From positions 1 to 64,000 of the forward strand of contig NZ_CP016283.1 in assembly GCF_001679725.1 (NCBI RefSeq): DNA of 64,000 bases, read 5' to 3'. The first letter of the stretch is position 1, and every line of letters starts with the position of its first letter. This stretch comes from Cryobacterium arcticum (GTDB lineage: Bacteria > Actinomycetota > Actinomycetes > Actinomycetales > Microbacteriaceae). Shown here piece by piece: positions 1 through 9,382 of the stretch. The translations under genes were made by a program, and so were the position numbers. The notes under the pieces are model-generated. The model ran no database searches and was not told the DNA's origin. It was given only the letters and a program-made list of their open reading frames with translations.

Positions 1-268
1 ACCAGAAGTTCACGACGAGGACCGAGCCCCGGTAGTCGGCGGCATCGACCACCGTGCCGTCTTCAAGGGTTCCCGTGAATTCCACCGGATCACCCCGGTT
101 CTCCATCGCCCATTCTGCGACCGTGCCGTCGCCGGCAATGTAGTTCTTGTTAGACCCCTCTCGGTACTGCTCAGAGAGCCCGCCTTCGGGCGCGCACGCG
201 GCGAGGACCAATGCGGCAAGCACGAGTGGCAGCGCCGTACGGAGGACCCGCTGGCCTGAGCGAGTCAC
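1..268 (-). CDS. TlpA-like thiol-disulfide lipoprotein, C-terminus off the window
   Basis: The gene reads from a GTG at 268 to the left edge, giving 89 visible residues. A lipoprotein signal ends in the lipobox LVLAAC with the lipidated Cys at residue 25. The mature part has the N-terminal pattern of TlpA/ResA redoxins (a TGTLEDGTVVDAADYRGS-like strand, then VLVVNFW); the CxxC would follow directly but is cut off. The start overlaps the stop of the upstream DsbA-like gene by 4 bp (GTGA), so the two are translationally coupled. It probably works as a membrane-anchored extracytoplasmic disulfide reductase. The family is fairly sure; the redox role is inferred from the family. Confidence 0.75.
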   Translation of the reverse strand, partial: MTRSGQRVLRTALPLVLAALVLAACAPEGGLSEQYREGSNKNYIAGDGTVAEWAMENRGDPVEFTGTLEDGTVVDAADYRGSVLVVNFW

Positions 269-918
269 TGGGCGAGCGCGGCGTCGAGTGCTGCCGTAAT
301 GTCTTCAGGCTTCTCCAGCAGGATCTTCTCGTCGTTGACGAAAATCGTGGGTGTTCCTTCCACCCCGAGTTCGCGGCCGGCAGCGAAGTCCGATTGCACA
401 CGTTCGACGGTCGTGGGGTCAGCGACGTCGGCGTCGTACTGTGCCATGTCCAAGCCGAGTTCCTCCGCGTAGGTGCGGAACAGATCCGCCTTCGAGTCCT
501 GGCTCTCGCCCCAGGTTGCCTGGGTTTGGAACATCTTGTCGTACATGGCCTCGAATTGATCCTGCTGGGCGGCTGCCTCCACGGCGACCGCTGAAGTCTC
601 TGAGTTGCGGTGCCCCGGGATTGGAAAGTAGCGGGTGGCAAAAGTGACCCGGCCCTCGTAATCCTCGCGGGCCTGCTCGATGTAGGGGTAGACAGCGCCG
701 CAGACTTCGCATTCGAAGTCGAGGAACTCCACCAGCGTGACCTTGCCGTCCGGTGCGACGTCAAGGCGGTGGGTGTTCTCTTCTAAAACCGAGGCAGCGG
801 CCCCGGCCGAAGTGCCCTGAGGTTCGGCCGCCGGCTGTGCAGTGATGATGATGACTGCGGCGATCGCGAGAAGGACAGCGGCCCCAACGCCGAGATTGAT
901 TTTTGTGATGGTTTTCAT
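265..918 (-). CDS. DsbA-family thioredoxin-fold protein, membrane anchored
   Basis: This is a 217-residue protein with an uncleaved signal anchor at about residues 8-28 and a DsbA/DSBA-like thioredoxin domain after it. The active site is CEVC (Cys70 and Cys73) and the cis-proline loop is EGTPTIF (Pro190). The length matches actinobacterial periplasmic DsbA-like oxidoreductases. It should oxidise or isomerise cysteines of secreted proteins, together with the TlpA-like lipoprotein encoded 4 bp downstream. Copper damages extracytoplasmic thiols, so the pair fits the metal-resistance setting, but the physiological substrate cannot be read from the sequence. Confidence 0.85.
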   Translation of the reverse strand: MKTITKINLGVGAAVLLAIAAVIIITAQPAAEPQGTSAGAAASVLEENTHRLDVAPDGKVTLVEFLDFECEVCGAVYPYIEQAREDYEGRVTFATRYFPIPGHRNSETSAVAVEAAAQQDQFEAMYDKMFQTQATWGESQDSKADLFRTYAEELGLDMAQYDADVADPTTVERVQSDFAAGRELGVEGTPTIFVNDEKILLEKPEDITAALDAALAQ

Positions 919-984
919 TGTGGTGCTTTCTGTCAGGCCGATGGTCGGCAGAAGTGTGTGCAGGGTACTACGGCATGCTGTGTC

Positions 985-3081
985 CTACGCGACGGTCGCC
1001 TCCAGAACAGGGCGGTGACGGGCGGCGCGGATGCCGTTGGCGATGATGACAACTTCCGCGAGCTCATGCACGAGGACGACGCCGGCTAGTCCGAGCACTC
1101 CAGTGAGGGCTAGGGGAAACAGGACGACAATCACGCCGAGGGCGAGCGCGATGTTCGCGGTCATGATCCGGCGGCCGCGTCGGGCATGCAGGAGCGCGGC
1201 GGGAATGAGACGCAGGTCGGTGCCGGTGAAGGCGACATCGGCTGATTCGATGGCTGCGGCGGAGCCGGCCGCACCCATCGCGATACCGACGTCAGCCGTT
1301 GCCAGCGCCGGGGAATCGTTGATGCCGTCGCCGATCATGGCGGTGTGTCGGTGTTTTTGGAAGTCGACGATGGCCTGGGCCTTGTCGGCGGGTTTCTGCT
1401 CGGCGCGAATCTCGGAGATCCCGACCTGGAGGGCGAGAGCGTGCGCGGTACGGGTGTTGTCGCCCGTGAGCATTGCCGAGCCTATGTGGAGTCGCTTGAG
1501 TTCGGCGATCGTCTCGGCGGCTTCGGGCTTGAGCTCGTCCCGGATCCCGATGAGACCGAGGACCGTGCCGGAGCGCTCAACGACGACGACCGTCATCCCG
1601 CTCTCTTCCATACTGCTCAGCTGATCCGCCAGGGCGCCAGCGGGTACCCAGCGCGGGTTCCCAATCCGGATCGGCTCACCGTCCAGCACGCCGGTGACGC
1701 CATCTCCTGGATATTCAGTGACGTCGGCGGCCTGCTCGGCGGCAGGAACGGCGGCGAGGATCGCCGCAGCAAGCGGATGCGTGCTGTGCACCTCCAGCGA
1801 CGCCGCAACACGGAGGGCCTCGTCCCGGTCGTCGGGAGTCGCGGCGGCCACCTCGGCGACGGCTGGCCGGTTGCGGGTCAACGTTCCGGTCTTGTCGAAG
1901 GCGACCAGCTGGACAGTCCCGAGACGCTCGAAGGCCGCCCCGGATTTGATGATCAACCCGAACCGGCTCGCGGCGCCGATGGCCGAGATCACCGTCACGG
2001 GCACCGCGATGGCCAACGCGCAGGGTGACGCTGCGACCAGCACGACCAGTGCACGTTCTGTCCAAGTGTCGGTATCGCCGACCAGGATGCCAAAGAGAGC
2101 GATGAGCCCAGCCGCAATCAGGACGGCCGGCACGAGTGGTTTGGCGATGCGGTCCGCGAGGCGGGCCCGGGCGCCCTTTTGGGCATGAGCCTGCTCAACC
2201 AGCTTCACGATCGCGGTGAGGGAGTTATCGGTGCCGTCTGCGGTCGCTTCGACCTGCAGCAGCCCATTGCCGTTGATCGACCCAGCTGCGACAAAGTCTG
2301 CCGGGCCCACTTCGACCGGGATCGACTCGCCTGTAATTGCCGAGGTGTCCAGGCTGCTTCGCCCCGACACGACGATGCCGTCGGTGGCGATCCGGTCGCC
2401 AGGGCGGACGACGAGGATGTCCAGCTCACGCAACTCGTGCGCCGGGATGGTGACCTCGCCGCTCAGGCGAGACACGATTGCTGTGTCAGGCATGAGACCG
2501 AGCAGCGCACGCAGCCCGCCGCGAGCCTTGTCCATCGCCCTGTCCTCAAGTGCTTCTGCAATCGAGAACAGGAAGGCCAGCGCTGCAGCTTCGCCCACGT
2601 GACCGAGCAGCACGGCACCCACCGCAGCGATCGTCATCAACAGACCCACACCCAGCCTCCGGCGCAGCAGACGCCGGACCGCCCCGGGAACGAACGTCGA
2701 TGCTCCAGCGACCAAGCTCGCGCCCAGCACGATAGTGCCAGCCAATTCGAACCCAGACCACTCCAGCCCATAGCCGATCAGCAGGAGAACACCGGCAGCT
2801 AGCGGGATAAGGACGTTCAGGTCGCGCCACCACGGTTGGTGTTCTTCATCGTCTGCGCCGTGATCGTGCTCGCCGGCTGCAGGACCGTGCTCGCCAGGAG
2901 CTGCCTCGTCGTGTTCGTTGTCGTCGCCGACGCGGGGTGGTCGTGCGCCCAGGGCCAGTGCGCCCGGCGCGTCATCCGCCGCGCGGCAGGCATCATTCGC
3001 TCGGGTGGCTCGCATGGCGAGCATCCGGCGGGGCGCGGGCGTGGTGGAGGTGTCATCCTCGCCGCAGCACTCGGCGCTCAC
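985..3081 (-). CDS. P1B-type heavy-metal ATPase (Cd/Zn/Pb type)
   Basis: A metal-exporting P-type ATPase of 698 residues if started at GTG 3081. That start overlaps the cmtR-like stop by 4 bp (GTGA) and puts VSAECCGEDD at the N-terminus; an ATG at 3129 would overlap the regulator by 52 bp and is less likely. Residues 1-85 lack a folded HMA domain but are rich in Cys, His, Asp and Glu, suiting soft-metal binding. Core motifs are TGES (about 250-253), SPC in the metal-binding helix (352-354), DKTGTLT with the phosphorylated Asp (396-402) and GDGINDSPALA. The last helix has HELAEV instead of HEGST. Cotranscription with a CmtR-like Cd/Pb sensor suggests cadmium, lead or zinc export. Confidence 0.88.
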   Translation of the reverse strand: MSAECCGEDDTSTTPAPRRMLAMRATRANDACRAADDAPGALALGARPPRVGDDNEHDEAAPGEHGPAAGEHDHGADDEEHQPWWRDLNVLIPLAAGVLLLIGYGLEWSGFELAGTIVLGASLVAGASTFVPGAVRRLLRRRLGVGLLMTIAAVGAVLLGHVGEAAALAFLFSIAEALEDRAMDKARGGLRALLGLMPDTAIVSRLSGEVTIPAHELRELDILVVRPGDRIATDGIVVSGRSSLDTSAITGESIPVEVGPADFVAAGSINGNGLLQVEATADGTDNSLTAIVKLVEQAHAQKGARARLADRIAKPLVPAVLIAAGLIALFGILVGDTDTWTERALVVLVAASPCALAIAVPVTVISAIGAASRFGLIIKSGAAFERLGTVQLVAFDKTGTLTRNRPAVAEVAAATPDDRDEALRVAASLEVHSTHPLAAAILAAVPAAEQAADVTEYPGDGVTGVLDGEPIRIGNPRWVPAGALADQLSSMEESGMTVVVVERSGTVLGLIGIRDELKPEAAETIAELKRLHIGSAMLTGDNTRTAHALALQVGISEIRAEQKPADKAQAIVDFQKHRHTAMIGDGINDSPALATADVGIAMGAAGSAAAIESADVAFTGTDLRLIPAALLHARRGRRIMTANIALALGVIVVLFPLALTGVLGLAGVVLVHELAEVVIIANGIRAARHRPVLEATVA

Positions 3082-3431
3082 GCTGATGCCCCACAGCATA
3101 GTGAGACGTCGCAGTTTTCGTCCGCGCATTCGACACCGTCATCGACAGCGAGAACGACATCGAGCATCGCAAGCAGCGCCTTCGCGAGGTGCGGATCTGC
3201 GATCTCGTACCGGGTGCTGCGTCCCTCCGGGATCGCGGCCACGATCCCGCATCCGCGCAGGCAGGTCAGATGGTTCGAGACGTTCGACCGCGTTAGCTCC
3301 AACGATCTCGCTAACTCCCCCGGGTGTCTCGGTTGCTCGATCAGCGCTAGCAAAATGCGCGACCGAGTGGGATCGGCCATTGCCCGGCCGAGGCGATTCA
3401 TCACATCAAGACGAGAAGCAATAGTCAGCAT
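3078..3431 (-). CDS. cmtR: CmtR-like ArsR/SmtB Cd/Pb-sensing repressor
   Basis: A 117-residue winged-helix repressor of the ArsR/SmtB family. The recognition region reads LTRSNVSNHLTCLRGCG, very close to mycobacterial CmtR. Cys57, Cys61 and Cys102 sit at exactly the residue numbers of the three Cd/Pb ligands known in M. tuberculosis CmtR, and the tail adds further cysteines (Cys107, Cys112, Cys113). It should repress itself and the ATPase gene it overlaps by 4 bp, and release DNA on binding Cd or Pb. An inverted repeat spans its own start codon. I use the gene symbol because the ligand set is complete. Confidence 0.88.
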   Translation of the reverse strand: MLTIASRLDVMNRLGRAMADPTRSRILLALIEQPRHPGELARSLELTRSNVSNHLTCLRGCGIVAAIPEGRSTRYEIADPHLAKALLAMLDVVLAVDDGVECADENCDVSLCCGASA

Positions 3432-3439
3432 GAACTGAC
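3424..3439 (-). promoter_or_regulatory. Candidate CmtR operator over the cmtR start codon
   Basis: GTCAG and CTGAC arms separated by 6 bp form a perfect inverted repeat that includes the cmtR ATG. A second CTGACATT copy lies 17 bp further upstream, near 3452-3459. The position suits ArsR-type autorepression; binding is inferred. Confidence 0.45.
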
Positions 3440-3588
3440 ATTACAGCATCGGCTGACATTCTTCTCCGGATCCATCGCTGATGACTTTTTTGCTCTCCAT
3501 ATGCGCGGCTGAATGGAACCGCACCCCGGCCACCCCGGGCTCGCAACAGGCCTAGACAGATTGGGTGGTCGCGAGCCCGCGCCTGCAA

Positions 3589-4773
3589 CTATGGACCTTC
3601 CACAACACTATTCGCACTCGAGGGGACGTTTGACCGGGCGCCAGGGGCCCGGGCAATGAGCGGGAGCTCTATCGTGAAGATCGCGCCTTGGCCAATTCCT
3701 GCGCTTTCTACGCGTATGGTTCCGTCGTGGGCTTCCGTGATGGATTTAGCGATCGCGAGCCCTACGCCGGAACCGCCGTGGGCGCGGTCACGGCTTGCAT
3801 CAACGCGGTAAAACCGTTCGAAGACGTGGCCAATATGGTCGGCCGGGATGCCATCGCCCTGATCCGCTATCGAGATCGCTGCATGGGTGCCGGTGACAAA
3901 GGCCGAGATAACGACTTCGCTGCCTGACGGAGTATGTCGGACAGCGTTATCAAGAAGGTTGGTCATGACCTGGCCAATCCGATCGCTGTCTGCATCAACC
4001 ACGGCGATGTTTGCCGACGCGCTCGTGCGCACCCTCAGAGTCACGCCGTGGGCGGCGTATTGAGCCGTGGCGTGCGCTTCAGCTTCAGCCACGATGCGTG
4101 TGACGGCTAGGTCCTGCCGGTGCATGGTGAGCCGCCCCTCTTCCGCGGTCGTCACAACGGAGATGTCCTCGCTCAGCCGAGACAGCCGGGTGACCTGGTC
4201 ACCCAGCACGGCAAGTGTCGCCGAGTCCGCCTCCCGCACACCGTCTGCGATTGCCTCGAGGTAGGCACCGATCGTTGCGACGGGCGTACGCATCTCGTGG
4301 GCCAGGTCACCGAGCATCTTGGTTCTCGTCGCTTCGATCCGGCCAAGATCGGTGGCCATCGTGTTGAACGCGGCGGTGAGGTCGTCAAATTCCGCGCCCA
4401 TTCCCACCGATGGGATGCGCGCCGTGTAGTCGCCGAGAGCAACGCGACCGGCCGCTGCGGTCACGGGTATCAGGGACCGGGTGATCCGGCGTGCGAGAAA
4501 GAGACTGACGCCGACTGAGGTGCCCAGGGCCGCGATGAGGGCCACGGCGAGGGAGAGAGTGGACGCTGTCCGGAACGCTTCTTCGGCATGAACTGTGGTG
4601 TTGGCGTTCGACCCGCCCATCTGCATCATGTGCACGTGGAAGATGGCTGGACCGATTCCCGCGACGACGACCCACGCGGTGGCGACCCCCACGAGGACAA
4701 CCACCAGTATTGCGCCGAGCAAGCGCGTGCTGAGGTCACGCGGTCCAGGGATCCGATGTGGGCCTCTGGTCAC
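3589..4773 (-). CDS. Sensor histidine kinase with His/Met-rich outer loop
   Basis: A 394-residue membrane kinase. TM1 is at about residues 17-43 and TM2 at about 71-94. The loop between them is short and contains HVHMMQMGG, a plausible copper or silver ligand set. A HAMP domain follows (about 95-147), then HisKA with the phosphoacceptor in LAHEMRTP (His159), and HATPase_c with an N-box (DNLLDNAVRHTP-like), G1 DQGDGIPA and G2 GGSGVGLAIAK. Its start overlaps the response-regulator stop by 4 bp, so the two form one operon. Copper sensing is inferred from the loop and from the copper island beside it. Confidence 0.85.
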   Translation of the reverse strand: MTRGPHRIPGPRDLSTRLLGAILVVVLVGVATAWVVVAGIGPAIFHVHMMQMGGSNANTTVHAEEAFRTASTLSLAVALIAALGTSVGVSLFLARRITRSLIPVTAAAGRVALGDYTARIPSVGMGAEFDDLTAAFNTMATDLGRIEATRTKMLGDLAHEMRTPVATIGAYLEAIADGVREADSATLAVLGDQVTRLSRLSEDISVVTTAEEGRLTMHRQDLAVTRIVAEAEAHATAQYAAHGVTLRVRTSASANIAVVDADSDRIGQVMTNLLDNAVRHTPSGSEVVISAFVTGTHAAISIADQGDGIPADHIGHVFERFYRVDASRDRAHGGSGVGLAIAKSITEAHDGTIRVESAGIGQGAIFTIELPLIARAPGARSNVPSSANSVVEGP

Positions 4774-5507
4774 TTTCCGACGCCCATCTGGTAACCCACT
4801 CCGCGTACCGTCCGAATGAAAACCGGTGAAGCCGGGTCATCACCGATCTTGCGTCGAACGTGTCCCATATGCACATCCACGAGATGCGGATCGCTCATCC
4901 AGCCCTCGCCCCACACGGCATCGATGAGTTGCTGACGAGAGAAAACAACACGCGGTTGGCCAGCCAGCGCCGCCAAGACCTCGAACTCCGTGCGCGTAAG
5001 GTCTACCGGCTCACCGTTTCGGTGGACTTCCCGGCCAGCGACGTCGATTCGGAGGGACCCGAAGACGAGAGGCGGTTTGCCCACGAATTCAGGCTGTTCG
5101 CTGGGACGCGGCCGGCGGAGCATGGCGCGCACTCGCGCTACCAACTCACGGGGGCTGAAGGGCTTGGTCATATAGTCGTCCGCTCCGACCGAGAGGCCGA
5201 CGAGTTTGTCGATCTCTTCGACTCGGGCGGTGAGCATGACGATGTAGCAATCGGTGAAGGTACGGACGCTGCGACATACCTCGATGCCGTCCACCCCCGG
5301 CAGGCCCAGGTCCAGGACGATGACGGCCGGGGCCCATTCTCGTGCCTTCGCGACCGCCGCCAGCCCATCAGTAGCCGTCGCTACCTCGAAACCGTCTCGT
5401 TCCAAGTAACCGGCCACCAACTGGAGTAGCGGGAGTTCATCGTCAACTACCAAGACTCTGGGCCGCAATTCGGCCGAAGATTCTGGGTTGGTAGTAGGCG
5501 GTGTCAT
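4770..5507 (-). CDS. OmpR-family response regulator
   Basis: A 245-residue regulator with an N-terminal receiver domain (about 17-130; acidic DDE pocket, phosphoacceptor in VLDLGLPG, conserved Lys in MTKPFSP) and a C-terminal winged helix (about 150-243, ending in RTVRGVGYQM). It is the partner of the downstream sensor kinase. Likely targets lie in the copper island; the direct repeats at 23477-23508 are one candidate site. Confidence 0.88.
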   Translation of the reverse strand: MTPPTTNPESSAELRPRVLVVDDELPLLQLVAGYLERDGFEVATATDGLAAVAKAREWAPAVIVLDLGLPGVDGIEVCRSVRTFTDCYIVMLTARVEEIDKLVGLSVGADDYMTKPFSPRELVARVRAMLRRPRPSEQPEFVGKPPLVFGSLRIDVAGREVHRNGEPVDLTRTEFEVLAALAGQPRVVFSRQQLIDAVWGEGWMSDPHLVDVHMGHVRRKIGDDPASPVFIRTVRGVGYQMGVGK

Positions 5508-5684
5508 GGCTTCATTGTCCCTCCGCGTTGGCTACCCGGCTGCGAGATGAGGCACGGAGGCCTGCATACTCAGCAAACCTTTGTCAAAAGCTTCATTGCG
5601 TTCGGCGATTTCTGCATCTATCTCACCTGCGGTCCCCCACTGCTGATGGGGCCCTGTTGAAGACACGGGCTCCCGACGTCAGCG

Positions 5685-8108
5685 TCAGTGGTGGTTACTC
5701 ACCGCTGGCTTCGGGCCAAGCACGGCCGCAGCATCAACTGGAGCGGGCAGGCGCAGACTCTTCAACAGCAAGGCGTTGACTGCCACGATGACGCTGGATC
5801 CGGACATTGAGATCGCGGCGATCTCCGGGCTGAGCTTGATCCCGAACGTGGGGAAGAAAACACCGGCCGCAATCGGCAGGGCGATCACGTTGTACCCGAT
5901 AGCCCACCCGAGGTTCTGACGCATCTTGCGTACGGTGCCTTTCCCGATGCGCAAGGCGACGGGAACGTCGAGCGGATCGGAGCGCATGAGGACCACGTCC
6001 GCCGTTTCGATAGCAACATCCGTACCCGCCCCGATCGCGATTCCCAGGTCGGCTTGGGCCAGAGCGGGAGCATCGTTTACTCCGTCGCCGACCATCGCGA
6101 CTCGCCTTCCCGCTTGCTGCAGCTCAGCGATCTTCGCTGACTTCTGCTCCGGCAAGACCTCCGCGATGACGGTGTCAATCTCGAGCAGGGATGCGATCCG
6201 TTGCGCGGTGGCCTCGTTGTCTCCCGTCAACATCACAACCTCGATATCCGCGTCATGAAGAGCTGCGACAGCGGCGAATGCGGTTTCACGGACCGCATCG
6301 GCCAGGGCGATGACCCCTACCGCTCGACCGTCCACAGCAACGAGTACTGCCGTTCGCCCGGTCGCCGCCAATCCCTGCCTTTGCTTGGCGACCGGCGCCA
6401 CATCTACTCCCTGGTCCATGAGCAGCTTGCGGTTACCCACGAGCACCTGTCGCCCGTTTACCGTGGCACCGGCGCCGTGACCCGGAACGTTGCGGAAATT
6501 TGACGCTTCCAGTGTTGGAATGTGTCGGGTCGTCGCGTAGGTCACGACCGCACCGGCGAGGGGATGTTCTGATTCACGTTCGACCGCGGCAACCAGCGCC
6601 AACAGTGCTGCCTCGTCGTATCCGATGGTGACGAAATCTGTGACCTCAGGCTGCCCCTTGGTGAGGGTCCCGGTCTTGTCCAGGACCACGGTGTCGATTC
6701 GCGCCGCGGTTTCCAGAGCGGTGGCGTTCTTGAAAAGAACGCCACGCTTGGCGCCGAGGCCGGTGCCGACCATGATGGCTGTTGGAGTGGCCAACCCGAG
6801 CGCGTCAGGGCAGGTAATGACAACAACCGTGATGGCGAAGAGAATGGCAGTCGGGAGGCTCGCTCCGGTGAGCACCCATGCCGCCAAGGTCACTCCACCG
6901 CCGATGAGGGCGACCAGGACAAGCCAGAATGCGGCTCGATCGGCCAGGCGTTGACCGGGTGCCTTTGAGTTCTGGGCTTCCTGAACGAGAGCGACGATTT
7001 GGGCCAGGGCGGTATCCGCGCCGACCTTGGTCGCCCGCACTCTGAGGGTTCCTGTTGTGTTGACTGTTGCGCCGATGACGGCTGATCCGACGGTTTTTGC
7101 GACTGGCAGGCTCTCGCCGGTGACCATGGATTCATCAATGTCGGAGTCGCCCTGTTCGACGACTCCATCGGTCGGGATCTTCGCTCCGGGCCGCACCATC
7201 ATCAGGTCGCCGGGCAAAACTTCAGCGGTAGGTACTTCGATCGTCTCTCCATCGCGAATGACGACCGCCATGGATGGTGCGAGCTCCAACAGGGTGCGGA
7301 TGGCGTCGTTCGCGCCGCCGCGGGCCCGCATTTCAAACCAGTGGCCCAACAAAACGAAGCTGGCCAAAACGGTGGCCGCTTCATAGAAGACTTCTCCGCC
7401 GCCCGTGAGGGTGACAACGACACTGTAGAGCCACCCCGCTCCCACGCCGACTGCAACAAGCACCATCATGTCCAAAGTTCGAGCCCGGAGCGCCCGGAAC
7501 GCACCATCGAAGAAGATCCATGCGGAATAGAAGATCACGGGAAGGGACAGAATCAACGAGAACACGTCATCTCGCAGGCCGAACGGGGCGGGGACGGTGA
7601 ACCCGATCACGTCCCGTCCGATCGGCGACCACAGGATGATCGGGATCGACAAGCCCGCGGCCACGACGAACCGGTTGCGCATGTCCCGCACCATGGCATC
7701 CATCGACATCCCGGCGTGAGCCCCGCCGTGTCCCATGGTCTCCTGCGAGGTCCTTGGGGCGTGCTCGTCATGCGTTACAGATGGACCCATCTCCATCGGA
7801 TGAGTCTCGGCGCTCGTTTCCTCGAGCAGAGGTGCCGGGGCGTCCATGTGACTCGCTTGCGGGTCACAAATGTGGTCGGGTACCGAACGGCCCGCGCAAT
7901 GATATCCACAGTCCCGGACCCAGCTCGTCAAGTCAGCGATGGACGTTTGGTCAGGGTCGTACGTGACAATCGCCGTCTGGGCGATGGGGTTTGCCTCGAC
8001 CCGGATGACTCCCGGACGGCGGCTGAGCATGGATTCAGCGACAGCCTTAGACGACGCCCACTGAACTCCTCCTACCTCCATCACAACGGATGCCGGCTTG
8101 ATGCTCAT
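5685..8108 (-). CDS. P1B ATPase with CPD metal site (copper-exporter-like)
   Basis: An 807-residue P1B ATPase. I start it at ATG 8108 because AGGAAGGA lies 9 bp upstream; the in-frame ATG at 8159 has no such site. The N-terminal HMA-like fold (about 7-70) has lost its CxxC (VGGVQWASS where GMTCxxC is expected). A His/Met-rich stretch follows (about 79-140; [21 protein letters not shown]). The catalytic motifs are intact: TGES (330-333), DKTGTLT (477-483) and [11 protein letters not shown]. The helix that normally holds CPC reads CPD (433-435). A CsoR-type operator lies 62-78 bp upstream, so it belongs to the copper regulon. Ion specificity beyond copper is uncertain. Confidence 0.85.
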   Translation of the reverse strand: MSIKPASVVMEVGGVQWASSKAVAESMLSRRPGVIRVEANPIAQTAIVTYDPDQTSIADLTSWVRDCGYHCAGRSVPDHICDPQASHMDAPAPLLEETSAETHPMEMGPSVTHDEHAPRTSQETMGHGGAHAGMSMDAMVRDMRNRFVVAAGLSIPIILWSPIGRDVIGFTVPAPFGLRDDVFSLILSLPVIFYSAWIFFDGAFRALRARTLDMMVLVAVGVGAGWLYSVVVTLTGGGEVFYEAATVLASFVLLGHWFEMRARGGANDAIRTLLELAPSMAVVIRDGETIEVPTAEVLPGDLMMVRPGAKIPTDGVVEQGDSDIDESMVTGESLPVAKTVGSAVIGATVNTTGTLRVRATKVGADTALAQIVALVQEAQNSKAPGQRLADRAAFWLVLVALIGGGVTLAAWVLTGASLPTAILFAITVVVITCPDALGLATPTAIMVGTGLGAKRGVLFKNATALETAARIDTVVLDKTGTLTKGQPEVTDFVTIGYDEAALLALVAAVERESEHPLAGAVVTYATTRHIPTLEASNFRNVPGHGAGATVNGRQVLVGNRKLLMDQGVDVAPVAKQRQGLAATGRTAVLVAVDGRAVGVIALADAVRETAFAAVAALHDADIEVVMLTGDNEATAQRIASLLEIDTVIAEVLPEQKSAKIAELQQAGRRVAMVGDGVNDAPALAQADLGIAIGAGTDVAIETADVVLMRSDPLDVPVALRIGKGTVRKMRQNLGWAIGYNVIALPIAAGVFFPTFGIKLSPEIAAISMSGSSVIVAVNALLLKSLRLPAPVDAAAVLGPKPAVSNHH

Positions 8109-8169
8109 GGGTACATTCCTTCCTAGAAATCCAGACGGGATCACAATTGCTCCCCTCACGATCGACGAT

Positions 8170-8186
8170 ATACCCCCTAGGGGTAT
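8170..8186 (-). promoter_or_regulatory. CsoR operator upstream of the CPD ATPase
   Basis: ATACCCCCTAGGGGTAT is a near-perfect 17-bp inverted repeat matching the CsoR operator pattern (TACCCC and GGGGTA arms). It lies 62-78 bp upstream of the ATPase start codon and matches the two sites near 9.3 kb. Confidence 0.8.
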
Positions 8187-8229
8187 CTGTCAACGCGGGT
8201 CGACCAGCGTGCACGCGATACCGGAGCAG

Positions 8230-8247
8230 GTACTCTAGGGGGGGTAT
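8230..8247. promoter_or_regulatory. Degenerate second CsoR-like site
   Basis: GTACTCTAGGGGGGGTAT keeps the GGGGTAT half and the GTAC edge, but the left half is degraded. It lies 43 bp from the first site, so tandem CsoR binding is possible. Confidence 0.4.
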
Positions 8248-8659
8248 GCGCCGAAGGCGCTTCGTTTCGCCCGTCCCGGGCGCTGTTCCGATCAACAGGT
8301 CTTCGCCTGTCGCATTCAGGGCGGAGCACCCAGATCCAAAAGAGCGCAGGGCCCGTTCGACGTGCGCCTGGCTCTTGGTGTCCAGTTCCTAGTACCGTCC
8401 GCCTCGCCCTCGCATCTACAACGTGGAAGGTAAATCACACGTGCCTGGTTTCTTCGCTGCCCGACCGTCCTCGACCTTGCCTGTCCCGTGCCGCTGGGTC
8501 GTGGCCGCCCTGGGGCACCCCGTGGGGCACACCGTGGTCGGCGGTTCAGGCTCAGATCCGTCGCGGCGCAGCAGTGATCGGGGCGCATAGTTGCTAACCC
8601 GAACTGATGACATACGCGTCCGGGGACCACTTCAGTGGGGACATCCACTCGGGCGAAAG

Positions 8660-8749
8660 CGGCCACCGATCTGGCTTGCCGCCATCCTGGCGGTGAGCGG
8701 TGGGGTGGTGAATGCCTTGGCGTTTCCCGGGCTTGGCTGGTGGCCGCTA
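8660..8749 (+). pseudogene. Remnant of an apolipoprotein N-acyltransferase (lnt) N-terminus
   Basis: Thirty codons read like the first helix of Lnt: the segment from IWLAAILAVSGG to ALAFPGLGWWPL matches the family's conserved GLLLALAFPPxGWWPL-type start. No Lnt sequence follows in any frame, so this is a deletion scar. The rest of the 8190-8839 gap holds no gene I can support. The remnant suggests this island once encoded lipoprotein maturation beyond the Lgt that still exists at 16.5 kb. Confidence 0.5.
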
Positions 8750-8839
8750 ACCCATCGCATGGCCGCAGGTCCCTCCTGTGCAGACGTTGCAGGAGCTAAA
8801 GACATCGGCGGGCGCTGGGTAGGGCATCACTGAGAAAGA

Positions 8840-9175
8840 CTACGAACGCACCAATCGGGCGATCGCGCTCGACGCTTCTTTCATCTTCAGGTCTGCTTCA
8901 TCGCCGCCGGCTTCGACGGCCGCAACCACGCAGTGGTTGAGGTGCTCATCCAGCAGACCGAGCGCCACCGACTGCAGAGCGCTCGTCATGGCCGATATCT
9001 GGGTCAGGATATCGATGCAGTACTTCTCGTCCGCGACCATCCCCTGGAGGCCGCGAGCCTGGCCCTCGATGCGCCGCAATCGATTGAGGTATTCATCCTT
9101 GTTAGAGATGTAGCCATGTGACTCAGCCTGCGCCATCCCTGTTGCCTTGCGTGATTCGGTCATGAGATTTCCCAT
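8840..9175 (-). CDS. csoR: CsoR copper-sensing repressor
   Basis: A 111-residue DUF156/CsoR-family protein. The copper ligands are Cys53 (KYCIDILTQ), His78 (DEHLN) and Cys82 (HCVVAA); the Cys-25-His-4-Cys spacing is that of M. tuberculosis CsoR. It represses copper-efflux genes and dissociates from DNA when Cu(I) binds. Four CsoR-type sites occur nearby, two of them in its own divergent promoter region with copZ. The start is either ATG 9175 or ATG 9163; the purine-rich AGAAGAAAG directly before 9175 does not settle it. Confidence 0.92.
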   Translation of the reverse strand: MGNLMTESRKATGMAQAESHGYISNKDEYLNRLRRIEGQARGLQGMVADEKYCIDILTQISAMTSALQSVALGLLDEHLNHCVVAAVEAGGDEADLKMKEASSAIARLVRS

Positions 9176-9295
9176 CTTTCTTCTGAGGCTCCTGGTGCAG
9201 TCAACTGGGCCAGCCCGCGCACGGCTACCGGTTCCGCCAGTGCTGTCCGGCGGAGGGAGTGGCCTAATGCTAGCTGCCCGGCTTCGCTTGACTTA

Positions 9296-9312
9296 ATACC
9301 CCACGGGGGTAT
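9296..9312. promoter_or_regulatory. CsoR operator 1 in the csoR/copZ divergent region
   Basis: ATACCCCACGGGGGTAT is a 17-bp inverted repeat with the ATAC...GTAT edges of the other sites. It lies 121 bp upstream of csoR and 71 bp upstream of the copZ-like gene. Confidence 0.8.
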
Positions 9313-9321
9313 AACTTGAGC

Positions 9322-9338
9322 GTACCCCCCTGGGGTAC
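9322..9338. promoter_or_regulatory. CsoR operator 2 in the csoR/copZ divergent region
   Basis: GTACCCCCCTGGGGTAC is a near-perfect 17-bp palindrome, 26 bp centre to centre from operator 1. The pair can bind CsoR in tandem and control both directions. Confidence 0.8.
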
Positions 9339-9382
9339 AACCTGCACGGTTATCGACCGTCTGGAATGAAGGGAACTACCTA

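Noticed and set aside
8316..8666. Minus-strand 116-codon frame in the gap between the CPD ATPase and csoR
   Set aside because: No ribosome site, no family pattern, and it runs antisense to the region of the lnt scar. I consider it chance in high-GC DNA.
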